Shown: positions 23,801-33,700, numbered from the stretch's first letter. The stretch: 64,000 bases of DNA from Nematostella vectensis (GCF_932526225.1 NC_064037.1:1736001-1800000), one strand, 5' to 3'. Numbers and translations: made by a program. The notes: generated by a model not told the origin, from the letters alone.

Positions 23801-26800
23801 CAACCGGACAAAGGTCATCCAAGAGAGAAACTACCTCAAGTGGAATTACGTCCCAACGGGTGAGAACCCAGCAGACATAGGAAGCAGAGGAGTAGGGACC
23901 GGGGGAGCTAAGCGACATGTGGCTGCATGGGCCTAACTGGCTGTCAGACAAGGCGAAATGGCCTCCACAACCAGAGGTAACAGACAACGATGAGGTAGCG
24001 AGTGAGACGGTGAAGAGCCGCAAGGAGAAATTACTGGTGGCGACAGAAGAACCAGAGGAAAAGGGACAGGTAGACGCTTTGCTCGAGCAGTGTTCGTCCT
24101 ACTGGAAGCTTAGGAGAGTCGTTGCTTACATACAACGGTTTGGTCATAACTGCAGATCCAAGAGCAAGCGCACAGGACCGCTCACCACAGAGGAGATCAA
24201 CAAAGCCGAGTCCACACTGATTCGCCGTGCGCAAGTGGCAAAGAGGGGGAAAGTGGAGGCTTCCATGGAGGTGCAGATAGGCGAAGATGGGATAGCTAGA
24301 TGTGTCGGACGCATCGCCGGATACCAACCCATCATCCTACCCAGAGACCACAAGCTGACGACTTTGATCATCAAACAAGTCCACGAGAAAGCCATACACG
24401 GGGGAGTGTCAATGACTATGAGTCTAGTCCGGGAGAAGTTCTGGGTACCAAAGCTGAGGGCTCAAGTAAAAAGGGTCATACACAACTGCAACAAATGTAA
24501 GCGATATCGGATAAAGCCAGTGTTGACTCCGGGATCAACAGCCTCAGCACAGCTGCCGTCATTCCGTACGGAGTTCTCTGAGCCTTTCGACGTAACAGGG
24601 GTCGACTTTGCAGGCCCAATCTATTATCGCACCAAGTCCGAGCAAGGCAAGGCATACATCGCGCTGTTTACGTGTGCAGCCACTAGGGCAGTCCATCTAA
24701 AGCTCTGCCCGGATCTATCAGCACCAAACTTCCAGAGAGCGCTCAAAGAGTTTGTCGCAAGGAGAGGATGTCCTCAGATGATCGTGAGTGACAATGGAAA
24801 GACCTTTGTGGCAACAGGGAAATGGCTTTCAGTGCTAAAGAAGGACAAAAGTCTATCAAACTATTTGGCCTCGCAAGCGATCATCTGGAGATTCAACATG
24901 TCACGAGCACCTTGGTGGGGAGGCTTCTTCGAGCACCTAGTCGGTGTCATGAAGAACGCGCTCTCTAAAGCAGTTGGGAGGAGCCTTCTCAACTACTGCG
25001 AGCTTGAGGATGCGCTCCTAGACGTAGAAACAGTAATGAACAACCGACCATTAGTGTACCAGGGGGAAGAGTTTGATGAACCCGTCATCACACCCAACCT
25101 GTTGCTCAGGGGGAGACCAGTCCCCATCCTCGAAGAAGATTTAGAGAAGTTGTCAGATGCCGGAAACGTGACACGACGGATGAGGTTTATACAGCATAGC
25201 AAGGAAGACCTGAAGAAGAGATTCACAAGAGAGTACGTACGATCTCTAGAGGAGAGACAGCAGAAGCACGAAGAACGCAGTGGTGAGCAGCTGAAGGTGC
25301 CGGAGAAAGGGCGCGTAGTCCTGCTCAAGGAGGATGTCAAGAATAAGGCTCAATGGAAGATTGGACGAGTAGTGGAGAAGATTACAGGAAGAGACGGCGT
25401 AGTCCGGGGAGTCAAACTGAAGATGGGGAACGGATATGTGATAGAACGCCCTCTTCAGTTGATTTGCGACCTAGAGATTGGTGGGGATGATCCGGGGATC
25501 AAGTTAAACCCTAAGGCGCAAGTATTCATCCCAAGAGTTGGGTCAAGACGTCAGGCAAAAGACAGCGCCAAGGACAACATCAAGGGCATCTTTTTACTGG
25601 AAGAAGACTAGAACATTTATGCTGCTGTAGACACATAAATGGGGGGAGGGTGTCCGGAAGTAGAAAACCCGCAAGATTGCGTTACTTTATAATACTGTAT
25701 TACGTTACATATTTAGTTTTGTTATGTGATCATGTTGTAATTCGAGATAGGTAAAAAAAAGGGGGTTGTGCCCCTAGAGTTGAGATGCGAGTGTACTATT
25801 ACTACGGAGAGTTTTGTGATCAAGAAATAAAGTAAAGAGAATATAAGTGAGTTTATTTGGTTGTCCCCGACAATACAAAAATATTGTCGACTAAAAAAAG
25901 AATCAATATGGGAATAAGTATAGAATAGTAGTGCAGAGTAAATTGTACTGATAATGTGATGAATGTCACATGTCCCTTTTTTAAGGGGGGGTATCTTTCC
26001 TCATGGGGGAGGGGGTGGGGGTGGGGGCAAAGAACTCCAGTCAAGTCCGGCTTAAAAGATATTCAGAAGATTTCTAAATACTGTAACAACATAAAAATAA
26101 AACCAAACTAGACCTTGAAGTTTAATCTCCGGAAATGCTCCTTAACCTTGTTTTTTGACTGGTAAATTGTTACACTTGAGTAACCAGGAATCTAATAACA
26201 TGTGTATTACCGAATAGTAGTTGCCCTCAGTCTATCACCCACAGCAATCAAATTGTAGGCATGCCACATGTCCTCTGCCTGCTCGGGAATCATCGTTATA
26301 TGCCTGCGAACAGAAAACACCTTCATCAATCAAAGGTCATTAAACTTGGATTGTGATCAAGCCACATTATTGACATTATGTTTAATAGCTAGTGAGAACT
26401 ATAGCCTGCTAGAAATATAAGAGTTAATGTAGGTAGATATAGAGACAAGGGTCACGTCATAAGGAGTTTCACAGGGTGCACACACCCCCCTTGATCACCC
26501 AAAAATGGGTCATTTCTTTTTTAAGGATCATTTTTAATGAAACCAATGACTGCACTCCGCACCAATCTCCGCAAAACTCAATGTTCTCAAGGTGCCAACT
26601 ATGGTTTCACTTAGGGTGCATCTGTTGAGAAATTGTAAAATGGAGTGAATAAATAAGAAAGGCTGAACATATAAACCAGGTTGTCCTCTCAGTAATAAAT
26701 TAAGAACATTGATTATTGATGATATAATTCAGGGCGGGTTTGACTCAGCCACGATGTATTATCCCTGGAAATTGACTATTGTCACGAACAAGTTCAAAGT

Positions 26801-27456
26801 AAGTTGTTCATTGGTCTCTAAAATTTGGAAAGGGTTTTGCGCAAAAAAATACAATACAGTTTGTGCTTCCCCTAAATCGACAAAAAATTTTTTTACAATT
26901 TTGGTCGTCATATTTGACTTTAACTTTAGTGCATTGTTAAAAGAACTCTAGAGTTGAGACTTCGTCCTACAAACATTCGGACGTTTGACAGCACTTTGAA
27001 TTGACTTGTTACTTCGGCCAATCATATGGCGAGAAGCCTGTAACACAACCATGTCACCACGCAAATGTTCTTAAAAAGAAACCGTGTCATTACTAATACT
27101 GACGGTTGCTCAAGCGACGAACAAATCTCTTAGTTTATAATTCACTGTCTGGAGACATTCACCGCGGCAGTTTAGTAAATATAGTCGTTAAAACCATATG
27201 CGTCTCATTCTATATCGGACTTCCTCAAAAGATTTCGTCAATAATATGAAATTACACAAAATTACACTTTGCACATGAATGAGTCATAGACCTTACTATA
27301 TAAGTACTATATATCGTACGTGGTCGCATTTCGCGCGGTCGAATTTTGCCGGGGATAGTTTCAGTTTCAAAACACTATTCAAACCAAAGTCATGGCAGTT
27401 CGATCCTCCTCTTACCCACTGCCATCCTTCTCCAGATTCCTATTCACAAGCTTCAT
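11810..27456 (-). CDS. PELO: Pelota, mRNA surveillance and ribosome rescue factor
   Basis: eRF1-like partner of HBS1 that splits stalled ribosomes in no-go and non-stop decay; cytoplasmic. Exons in transcript order: 27456-27416, 26303-26211, 18015-17865, 17604-17514, 17333-17277, 17191-17085, 16446-16386, 16239-16199, 16125-16042, 15719-15683, 15366-15320, 14546-14473, 13919-13848, 12657-12583, 12504-12473, 11907-11810. Every phase closes, giving 386 aa (human 385). Recognised segments: N-terminal [14 protein letters not shown] and EDMWHAYNL (Sm-like domain); [33 protein letters not shown] and VLVGSPGF (central eRF1-like domain, lacking GGQ as in the family); [39 protein letters not shown]; and an acidic tail. 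The second intron holds a 46-bp satellite and a BEL/Pao element. The start ATG is the only one fitting the family N-terminus. Confidence 0.96.
12211..12262. other. Poly-G run with dispersed-repeat-like tail in a PELO intron
   Basis: A run of about 16 G followed by CTTGGCCCAGCCCTAGATCT. This looks like the end of a dispersed repeat, but no second copy was found in the window, so the class is unknown. Confidence 0.25.
12770..13615. repeat. 30-bp G-rich minisatellite in a PELO intron
   Basis: About 27 units of GCAGTCAGGATGTGGGGGGA plus GGGGATGGCAT variants, interrupted twice by GATAGATATCTATC segments. It lies in the intron between exons 13919-13848 and 12657-12583. Repeated runs of five or six G make the plus strand a G-quadruplex candidate. 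Open frames are repeat artefacts. Confidence 0.93.
15420..15680. repeat. 33-bp minisatellite in a PELO intron
   Basis: Eight units of GAGGATTTCAATACAGATAT followed by TGGAACCAAACAA. The unit partly resembles the sequence just upstream of the acceptor at 15367 (TGGAATCAAACAAA on the plus strand), but it does not contain the AG or exon bases. Confidence 0.9.
16577..16925. mobile_element. MITE-like element with imperfect terminal inverted repeats
   Basis: The left end GGGGGGACTCCCATATTATA, then GTGACGGGGATGCT, is mirrored by the right end AGCATCCCTGTCATCTCGGT, then ATAGGGAGTTCCCCCC. The interior is A-rich and contains repeated ACCCCTAAA-type motifs. No ORF. It lies in the PELO intron between exons 17191-17085 and 16446-16386. 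A similar 5' motif (GGGGGGGAACTCTCAAGATT) occurs near 41719. Confidence 0.6.
18023..19925. repeat. 46-bp satellite in PELO intron 2
   Basis: About 41 units of AAATATGATAAAAGCATATA, TGGTATTAAAGATCTGAACA, CTGAGC. Only a few positions vary (GAGC/GAGT, GATA/GACA, CATATA/CACATA, CTGAG/CAGAG), and the variants recur as higher-order blocks. It starts just upstream of the third PELO exon and ends about 95 bases before the BEL/Pao element. Confidence 0.95.
20021..20242 (+). repeat. 5' LTR of the BEL/Pao element
   Basis: 222 bases, TGTCCGGAAG to TTGTCCCCGACA. It contains an AATAAA (about 20194-20199) that may serve as the polyadenylation signal. The sequence just after it (CCAAAAGTGGCGACC) is where a tRNA primer site would be expected; I cannot name the tRNA. 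Confidence 0.95.
20355..23936 (+). CDS. BEL/Pao gag-pol ORF: gag, zinc knuckles, protease, reverse transcriptase, RNase H
   Basis: About 1193 aa from the first in-frame ATG; the frame is open upstream into the LTR but without ATG. Order: a charged coiled-coil-like gag region (residues about 1-130); a gag core; a Cys/His cluster with [14 protein letters not shown] and [14 protein letters not shown]; an aspartic protease with [12 protein letters not shown]; a reverse transcriptase with the YVDD active site; and RNase H with GFSDASKTA and WVDSTT, ending near [10 protein letters not shown]. The ORF stops about seven residues later, just where the family normally runs on toward integrase, and the next ORF starts within the overlap. 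Mobile-element gene, not host. Confidence 0.93.
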   Translation: MTTEEKLTKHIGLADIKLKDIMSTTKDTGELEIALESAESIIKSLKKVKDATADYLLDNEKELSYIQEWSAKAKAEIQPFREMRLEIKKRLENARDQEKEEEMEKELAMKKKFGDLAAKAGNSGMVESSPGKPGMVQAVKLQKYTITPFEGDYKDWTRFWNQYTVEVDGSTIAQISKFNYLLELVKGKPRDDILGLPHTPEGYEEAKRILQNTYGKDIRVHRALIKDLEDLPTISDIPKLSSIHDFYNKLARIVRTLSTMQKLESAQSAVYTLLDKLGPVREVIVQRDDDWEGWGLIQLVENLGKYVDRNPILQREDTPTPSLTRKPQGGQGGQHNGRERMLMHQQNQGPHPPQCVYCSDKSHKSKDCTKVLDTASRREILMQKKLCYNCTKGGHMATKCKAGNCAKCNSRHHTSICDRVQSSLPPSTPANPGNSRVRFYGAVDQVHTTLHATAIANVNGIPARIMLDSGAGSSYISSNLLTKLNLKPSRVERRVIEQMYGTVDKQVELYKIQLGSTVLDSFRMELHCINAEKPIITHLPNPRIPELKKKYNKLRRLTFSDETSTEDKLPVHVILGAADIQRIKSTEPAVLGSDPDKDPGAEFTMLGWVIGGKAAISATDTEKGFFLSNSQEEFNQMCSQEVLGLKDSDEEGGEFHKNFQEGLQRLDDGTYSTRLPWKLDHTSLPSNKRLALARLASTTRRLEKTGRIEEYHDIMMEQLKEGILEPAPDTPTGENVHYIAHTMVTRDDAQTSKLRIVYDCSAREDDNTPSLNDCLEVGPPLQPMLFDILLRNRMNRLCLTGDIQKAFLQIKVDTKDRDCMRLFWYNNLKDRNIVEYRFARVIFGSGPSPYILGATLQKHVASYSDKYPETVYQLLTNTYVDDVQTGGDDPEQLLRFKQEASEIMESGGFQLHKWHSNVLEAEESTSAERADRAVDRPPVKILGIPWDKNKDELTIAFSDSTEEEVSGALTKRKMLAVINRIYDLLGLASPVTVTGKVLYSKVCLSEKRWDEAITDVEIVREWNKWLKSMKACPSVSIPRSVVDKHVTRIELHGFSDASKTAVSAAIYVVAHHADSSVRQTLLVAKSRVAPKNQSIPRLELVGAHTLTKLMTHVKEVLQGQPIQIYQCWVDSTTILYWIKGKGTWSQFVRNRTKVIQERNYLKWNYVPTGENPADIGSRGVGTGGAKRHVAAWA
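23917..25611 (+). CDS. BEL/Pao integrase ORF (different frame, overlaps gag-pol by 20 bases)
   Basis: 564 aa from an ATG inside the end of the gag-pol frame. It contains an H-x-x-x-H-like region ([20 protein letters not shown]) and [10 protein letters not shown], a zinc-binding HHCC domain. The catalytic core has [12 protein letters not shown] (first D), VSDNGKTF (second D), a later glutamate near [15 protein letters not shown], and a C-terminal DNA-binding part. In most relatives this region continues the pol polyprotein. Here it is in a shifted frame, which may be a one-base lesion or a frameshift/reinitiation site; the sequence alone does not decide. Confidence 0.9.
   Translation: MWLHGPNWLSDKAKWPPQPEVTDNDEVASETVKSRKEKLLVATEEPEEKGQVDALLEQCSSYWKLRRVVAYIQRFGHNCRSKSKRTGPLTTEEINKAESTLIRRAQVAKRGKVEASMEVQIGEDGIARCVGRIAGYQPIILPRDHKLTTLIIKQVHEKAIHGGVSMTMSLVREKFWVPKLRAQVKRVIHNCNKCKRYRIKPVLTPGSTASAQLPSFRTEFSEPFDVTGVDFAGPIYYRTKSEQGKAYIALFTCAATRAVHLKLCPDLSAPNFQRALKEFVARRGCPQMIVSDNGKTFVATGKWLSVLKKDKSLSNYLASQAIIWRFNMSRAPWWGGFFEHLVGVMKNALSKAVGRSLLNYCELEDALLDVETVMNNRPLVYQGEEFDEPVITPNLLLRGRPVPILEEDLEKLSDAGNVTRRMRFIQHSKEDLKKRFTREYVRSLEERQQKHEERSGEQLKVPEKGRVVLLKEDVKNKAQWKIGRVVEKITGRDGVVRGVKLKMGNGYVIERPLQLICDLEIGGDDPGIKLNPKAQVFIPRVGSRRQAKDSAKDNIKGIFLLEED
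25640..25650 (+). other. Polypurine tract of the BEL/Pao element
   Basis: GGGGGGAGGG directly upstream of the 3' LTR, the usual plus-strand primer position in LTR retrotransposons. Confidence 0.75.
25651..25872 (+). repeat. 3' LTR of the BEL/Pao element
   Basis: 222 bases, identical in extent to the 5' LTR and differing at a single base by eye. It is followed by ATAC, matching the last four bases before the 5' LTR. Confidence 0.95.
26304..27415 (-). other. PELO intron 1, no further feature recognised
   Basis: About 1.1 kb with no coding similarity on either strand and no array. Short AT-rich stretches only. Confidence 0.6.
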
Positions 27457-27702
27457 CTTGGAGTTGCTGGAGATACAACCTTTGAACAGCTCTATTTCGT
27501 CATCTTCTTCTTCTCTTGTCAGCCATTTTGAAATGGATCGAATACAAACCTTGTGACCAAGCCTCGCATACAAGAGGCCTGGTACTATTGTGGAACGCCT
27601 GTCAGAATCCGACTTTCGTCTTCGAGAAACTTTGCGATCGATTTACCGATTTACCAATATGCTAGCTGTCTCTACGTTGTTATAAATACGCGAAATCTTG
27701 TC
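27457..27702. promoter_or_regulatory. Divergent promoter region shared by PELO (-) and the Nudix gene (+)
   Basis: Only 246 bases separate the two start codons, so both 5' UTRs and core promoters must fit here or overlap the first introns. I see no convincing TATA box. Inference from gene orientation and spacing. Confidence 0.55.
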
Positions 27703-30458
27703 ATGGAAGAGTATGAAGAGACAGGAGATGGAGTTTTTCAAGGCAAAATGGATATGTATGCTGAAGAATTTTAGTATATATATGTTTTCCTTTTATCTGA
27801 GAACTACAGAATAACTGTTTCAATGTTTTCATTGTTTTTGTTTGACAGGTTTAAAGGGATAACCGTTGATTTAGAGAAAGTTAAAACCCCTCCTAAGACT
27901 GACCAAGAATTTGAAGATCGACTACTTGGTAATATTAGCCATTAGTATAAAAGCTCCCTACATTTGCTAGATTACGTAAGTCCCCTCAGAAACAGCATAA
28001 CACTGGCTACAACTATAGCCTTAAAGCCACATTGTCACCAGTTTACTTCCGGTCGATTACGTAACAATATCGATGATTTTTAACGGGCGGGAAAAATATT
28101 TCAAAATATTGAAGGCAGTGTGCTATTGGAAGTTTCTTAAAGGATGCGATTGATAATTTGGAGCGGACCTGTTTAATATCTCAGATTTTAATAGGTTCTC
28201 GTCTTTTAACGGTTGAGGTTTCCGTCGGACCTCCGGAAGTAAACTGGTGGCAATGCGGCTTTAAAGACGCAGTAAAACGGTAAAAACAACAGTGGAAAGA
28301 TGGAGTTTTATTTTGTGGAGAGCACCAGAGATGCAATATAAGCTGCATAATCAAGATCCAGAATAGTGCAAGGGAGAGAAGTGGACCATTGGATTAGGAA
28401 TTAATGCTTTTTAATTTTTTTCCAGCTTCATTAAAACACTATAGGGAAACTGGTATAAGAGGAGTTTGGATTAAAATCTCAATCAAGCAGTGTTCTTTTA
28501 TCCCTGTAGCAGTAAAGGTATTTCGTTGTCAAGTAGTTCAATATATTTTGCGTAGAAGCATTGACAGGTCTAGACTCTTGGGATTCAACATGAAAATTGG
28601 TTGATCCTGACCATGGCAGGCCTCTGAATATCGTGAGGGCATGATAAAAAAAAACATTTGGAAAACTTGGGGGAGCCACGCCAAGTCTCCTGGATTAAGC
28701 TCAAAACTTCTCGTTTCCTAAAGATTTTTAATCTAAATAGAAAAAAAATGAAAGATATTTGTCTAAAATCCTCATATTTTTAAAAGCCCAGTAGTTCAAT
28801 ATTTCTCTCTCTAAAAAAACCCTGATGATTGGGCAACTATTAAACAGGCTTCAGGGGTGAAATTTTAGCTCACTTGTTTTTTTCTCATACCAAGATATAT
28901 CCCATTCTACACCTATGCATCAAGCACTGTTCTATGAATGCCTTCACTTGTACATTATACATATATATTGTATTGGGATGCTTGCTTTATTATCCTTCAA
29001 GTCTTGTGAGATTGCATATTATTTCCCCAGCATGGGTTTGTGTACCATCACTGCTATCCAACATTCATTGTGGTTACCCAGTGGCTGCCAAAAGATGAGC
29101 CAAACAGCTTGCCCACATTTGCTACTACCTACATTGGTAAGTATGCTTATTCATCATTTAAATTATCAATCACCGTGTATAATTATCACTCACCATGACA
29201 ACATTTGCTACTTCCTAAATTTGCAACTAAACAAGTCCATCCATCACCAATATATTTCCATTGTGATAAATCCAATGGATATGTGCCTGCACGGGTAATT
29301 AATCAGATTATCTCTCCTTCTAAATCTGATTGAGATGTTTTTATTTGGCTTCAGGTGTAGCCGGTTTTGTAGTTAGGGATGATGGTCAGTTGCTTGTTGT
29401 GAAAGAGAGATTCAGGACCCAAGATCACTGGAAGCTACCAGGAGGAATGGCAGACTATAGTAAGGAAATGCAGAAGAGTATGATTTGTGATGGGAATGCA
29501 ATAGCACTTTCCTAAAGCAGGACTGAGTCATACAAGTCACAGAACATTCATTTTACAGATACTTCCTAACACATTACGTTTAAGTGAAACCTGATTGATT
29601 TTCTTCTCTTGTCTCTTTTAGACGAGGACATTAGAGAGACGGCAAGAAGAGAGGTACTGGAGGAGACAGGCATTGAGGCAGAGTTTGTCTCTCTTGTCTG
29701 CATTAGGCATATACCAGACTTTAGGTTTGGATGTTCAGACCTGTACTTTGTCTGCCTGATGACTCCAAAATCAACCGAAATCAAATTTGATGCAAAAGAG
29801 ATAGCAGATGCTAAATGGATGGAGGTAATATGCAGAAGCCCAAAAAATAAATATCTTATAGTAGAGCTTTTATAGTGAGTTTCTTCTACAACCAGTGGTG
29901 GTGGTGTCCAGAGGAATGCAGAGATACCCCTTTAACTTTTTTTGTCATTCTACAACTAGAAATTATGAGTAAGTAATATTATTCAAAGTAGATTAGGGTG
30001 GTTTTCAAAATCCTGTGCAATTTAATGTAATTGTTAAAGTGTAGTAGTCAAGCCAGAACAAAAGAGAACAAAGACATAGTGTATTAGAACTAAATAAACT
30101 AAATAGTATTTCACGGGTTTTTGAAAACCACTCTATGCCAGCCTATACAGTTATTTAAGATTTGGTAATTTGACTAAAGCTTTAAAACAAGATGTAAATT
30201 TTCAAAAATGCCTAGTGCAGAGGTTATATTTTTTGACTCAATGCAATTATTATTTTTTTTCTTTTTATGTTTCTTTTATAGATGGAAGCATTTATTTCAA
30301 GCCCACATGTCAATGATTCAAACAAGTTCATCGCAAGGACCTTTAAGGATAACTTTCTCCAAGAAGGACGCAAGCTAAAAATTGTCCCAACCCAAATGCG
30401 TTTGTTCAATAGGGATTTAATCTATTACAGCATTGATTTTCCATCACACAAATTATAA
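27703..30458 (+). CDS. NUDT6: NUDT6-like Nudix hydrolase
   Basis: Seven exons: 27703-27755, 27849-27928, 28426-28517, 29031-29136, 29355-29459, 29622-29824, 30282-30458; 271 aa, phases closed. The first exon ends at the donor AT/GTATGC, which gives FQGKMDMFKGITVDL, matching the NUDT6 N-terminal signature QGxLDRFxGI. The later AATTTTAG is not a usable junction because it would create a stop. Then come GIRGVWIKI, GFVYHHCYP and SLPTFATTYIGVAGFVV (the start of the Nudix fold). The complete Nudix box is split by an intron: G-M-A-D-Y-N-E-x7-REVLEETGI, with catalytic and metal-binding glutamates present. The substrate is not predictable from sequence. It is convergent with KMT5A, with 272 bases between stop codons; AATAAA at 30668 is a candidate poly(A) signal. 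Confidence 0.92.
28021..28264. mobile_element. piggyBac-type MITE in a NUDT6 intron
   Basis: About 236 bp between TTAA target duplications (28021-28024 and 28261-28264). The terminal inverted repeats are about 30 bp: the left AGCCACATTGTCACCAGTTT, ACTTCCGG matches the reverse complement of the right end (AGCCGCATTGCCACCAGTTT, ACTTCCGG). It has no ORF. Confidence 0.85.
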
Positions 30459-30730
30459 TGGTGTTTAAGCAGAGTACAAGACTCAAGGCAATTGGCAAAA
30501 AAATGTGGTGAAGCTGAAGTTGAGTGAATAGTGAAGCCAAAGACACCAAACCAGACTTTCTTTCCACCTAACATACTTAAAGATGTCTCTTCTTTTAATC
30601 TTTTAATGTATAAAAGAAAACAGAAAACTGTTATACTTTATATTCACAATTAAATGTACAAATAAGGAATAAAAAGTCAAATGCATTTCCAAAATAAATG
30701 CAAGTAAAGTATTTCTACTCAGTAGAATGA

Positions 30731-33700
30731 TCATGCTTTTAGCCATGGATGTGACTCGATAATGTCTTTGCTTCTTTCGCCATAGTCATATAATAGTTCC
30801 TCTCCAGGTTTGATATCTTGAGACGTCACGAGAATCAGGTAGGGATTGCCCTTGATGGATATTAGTTTTGTGGTGCAGTTGCCATGGACGCTGTGGTTTA
30901 AAAGTCGACCAAGGCGACCAGATTCCTTTGTTGCATCAACACTACATGAAAAAATATAAATAAAACAAGGGTCAATCAAAACCTAAATTATAACTCTGTC
31001 CCATTTAGACCCCAGATTTTAGGAGTTTTCTTTTTTTATTTTTAATAGATGAAATATCCCACTTTCAGCCTTTTAGATGAGACACAAAACCAAGCTATGG
31101 TTTCTCACTGGCTCCTGTCTATTTATATACAATTTGAAAAGCCACAGTGTGCCTCTCAGAAAGGAACTATTAATTATTATCATCAATCACCAAATAATAA
31201 TAATAATAATACTAGAGCTATTTCCTGATAAAGCTATTGTTGGCCTGAAACCCTTACTATAATCTTCCCAAATGCATGGGTCTGTCATTTCTGATATTGT
31301 TTCCCTTCATCATGTTATAATAGTAACTATTTCCAATCAACACATTGAAGATTATCTTACCAATATTTCTTGTTCTTGAATGAAAAGTAATACATGTAAC
31401 AGCCCACTTCAGCTTTCTCAGAGTACTTCTGCTCTCGTTCCTTGGCTGTATTATAGTCTATCAGTTCTCCTGCATATTCACACACAAAGTCCCCTCTACT
31501 GAAATACTTCACAGCAAATACTCCACGGCCCTTGCCCTCTACATCACGAATCTAGAGATCAAAATTAGTCACTCAGAGATCAAAGTGACCTGTTTATGGT
31601 AGAGCTGAATCCACCATTTACATTACCACCAACGAATTGTCAAGATAGGTAATAAAAATGGCTATCAAAAAAATTAAATTAGCTTTTCTAACCTCTTGCT
31701 CTATGTTCATCATGAGGTATTCCATGGGTCCCCATGGCATATAGCAAGAGCTCTATGTAAATGAGGTATTCCAAGGGTTTCCATGGCAAAACCTGCTCCA
31801 CACTCTTTATCTTTTTTTACATGAACCATACCTCAAGGCCCTCTTCAAGACCCAGTAAGACAGCTTTTTCAATATTCTGTTGTTTTTCTTCCTAACAAAG
31901 AAATGGAAACAGCCTTGTAAGATTCATGAAGCAACTGTAAAATCTCAATGTGCTCTGTTGTGTCATAAGATTTTTATTTAGGTGTACTATGTAAACACAA
32001 AGTTCTAGCATTTGAGACTTTTTAAAGCAAAACACCAAGTGCCAAAAATTACAAAAAAGAGATTTGGAAGTAAGTCCCCTCTCCCTTTTAACCCCCTACT
32101 CTTTGGAAACAAAAAAGGAATTTTAGCCCCAGTGAGCTTTTGATATTCAAGATTAGAGCCCTGCCAATGAATTTACCTCAACTGCAGATTTGCATTTCCT
32201 TTGGCTCCGCCTGACACGGAAGTGTTCTGTGATAGCTGTCTGTGTAGGCCTCTCACTAGTCTTGGTCCTGAAGTTGAAATCAAATGGTCAAGTTAAAGGG
32301 TGAAAAGGGTCAGATCTAAGGATCAAAGAGTGAAATCTAAGGGTCAAAAGTGTCAAATCAAAGGGTCAAGCTAAAGGGTCAGATCTAAGGGTCAAAGAGT
32401 GAAATCTAAGAGTCAAAAGTGTCAAGTCAAAGAGTGAAATCTAAGAGTCAAAAGTGTCAAATCAAAGGGTCAAGTCAAAGGGTGAAATCTAAGAGTCAAA
32501 AGTTTCAAATCAAATGGTCAAGTTAAAGGGTGAAATCTAAGGGTCAAAAGTGTCAAATCAAATGGTCAAGTTAAAGGGTGAAAAGCATACATTTACCCTA
32601 ATTTATATGCATTAATTTATCCTATGTTATATATATTTTTTTTAATTAGTGAAAAGATAAGTGTACCCGTGGCAGATTTAAAAAAAAAATCTGGACAACA
32701 ATGCACACCACTGCATCATTTGTGTTTTAAGGTATCACACTCAACATGTTAAGTCAACCACCGAGCACTGTTTGCCTCCCTCTACCCCCCTGACTTGATT
32801 GCCTGCTTCCTCTACCTCCCCTGACTAGATTGCCCCCCTCTACCTCCCCTGACTTGTTTGCCTACTTCCTCTACCTCCCCTGACTTGATTGCCTACTTCC
32901 TCTACCTCCCCTGACTAGATTGCCCCCCTCTACCTCCCCTGACTTGTTTGCCTACTTCCTCTACCTCCCCTGGCTTGTTTGCCTACTTCCTCTACCTCCC
33001 CTGACTTGTTTGCCTACTTCCCCTACCTCCCCTGACTTGATTGCCCCCCTCTAACTCCCCTGACTTGTTTGCCTACTTCCTCTACCTCCCCTGACTTGAT
33101 TGCCTCCCTCTACTTCCCCTGACTTGATTGCCTACTTCCTCTACCTCCCCTGACTTGTTTGCCTACTTCCTCTACCTCCCCTGACTTGATCGCCTACTTC
33201 CTCTACCTCCCTTGACTTGATCGCCTACTTCCTCTACCCCCCTGACTTGATCGCCTACTTCCTCTACCCCCCCTGACCTGTTTGCCTACTTCCTCTACCT
33301 CCCCTGACTTGTTTGCCTACTTCCTCTACCCCCCTGACTTGTTTGCCTACTTCCTCTACCCCCCTGACTTGATCGCCTACTTCCTCTACCTCCCCTGACT
33401 TGTTTGCCTACTTCCTCTACCTCCCCTGACTTGTTTGCCTACTTCCTCTACCTCCCCTGACTTGATTGCCTACTTCCTCTACCTCCCCTGACTTGTTTGT
33501 CTACTTCCTCTACCTCCCCTGACTTGTTTGCCTACTTCCTCTACCTCCCCTGACTTGATTGCCTCCCTCTACCTCCCCTGACTTGTTTGTCTACTTCCTC
33601 TACCTCCCCTGACTTGATTGCCTACTTCCTCTACCTCCCCTGACTTGTTTGCCTACTTCCTCTACCTCCCCTGACTTGTTTGCCTACTTCCCCTACCTCC

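Larger units (their letters stand above)
20021..25872 (+). mobile_element. BEL/Pao-type LTR retrotransposon, nearly intact, in PELO intron 2
   Basis: Two 222-bp LTRs (20021-20242 and 25651-25872) begin TGTCCGG and end CCGACA. They differ at one base that I can see (ACTACTGAG versus ACTACGGAG). The element is flanked by a 4-bp direct repeat ATAC, consistent with target-site duplication. The internal region encodes gag-protease-reverse transcriptase-RNase H and, in another frame, integrase; this domain order with a DSG protease and YVDD is typical of BEL/Pao. A polypurine tract, GGGGGGAGGG, precedes the 3' LTR. It is antisense to PELO. Confidence 0.95.

Noticed and set aside
27703-27774. NUDT6 first exon ending at AATTTTA/GTATAT
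   Set aside because: Joining this donor to the next exon makes a TAG at the junction. The donor AT/GTATGC at 27755/27756 gives the right phase and the family motif.
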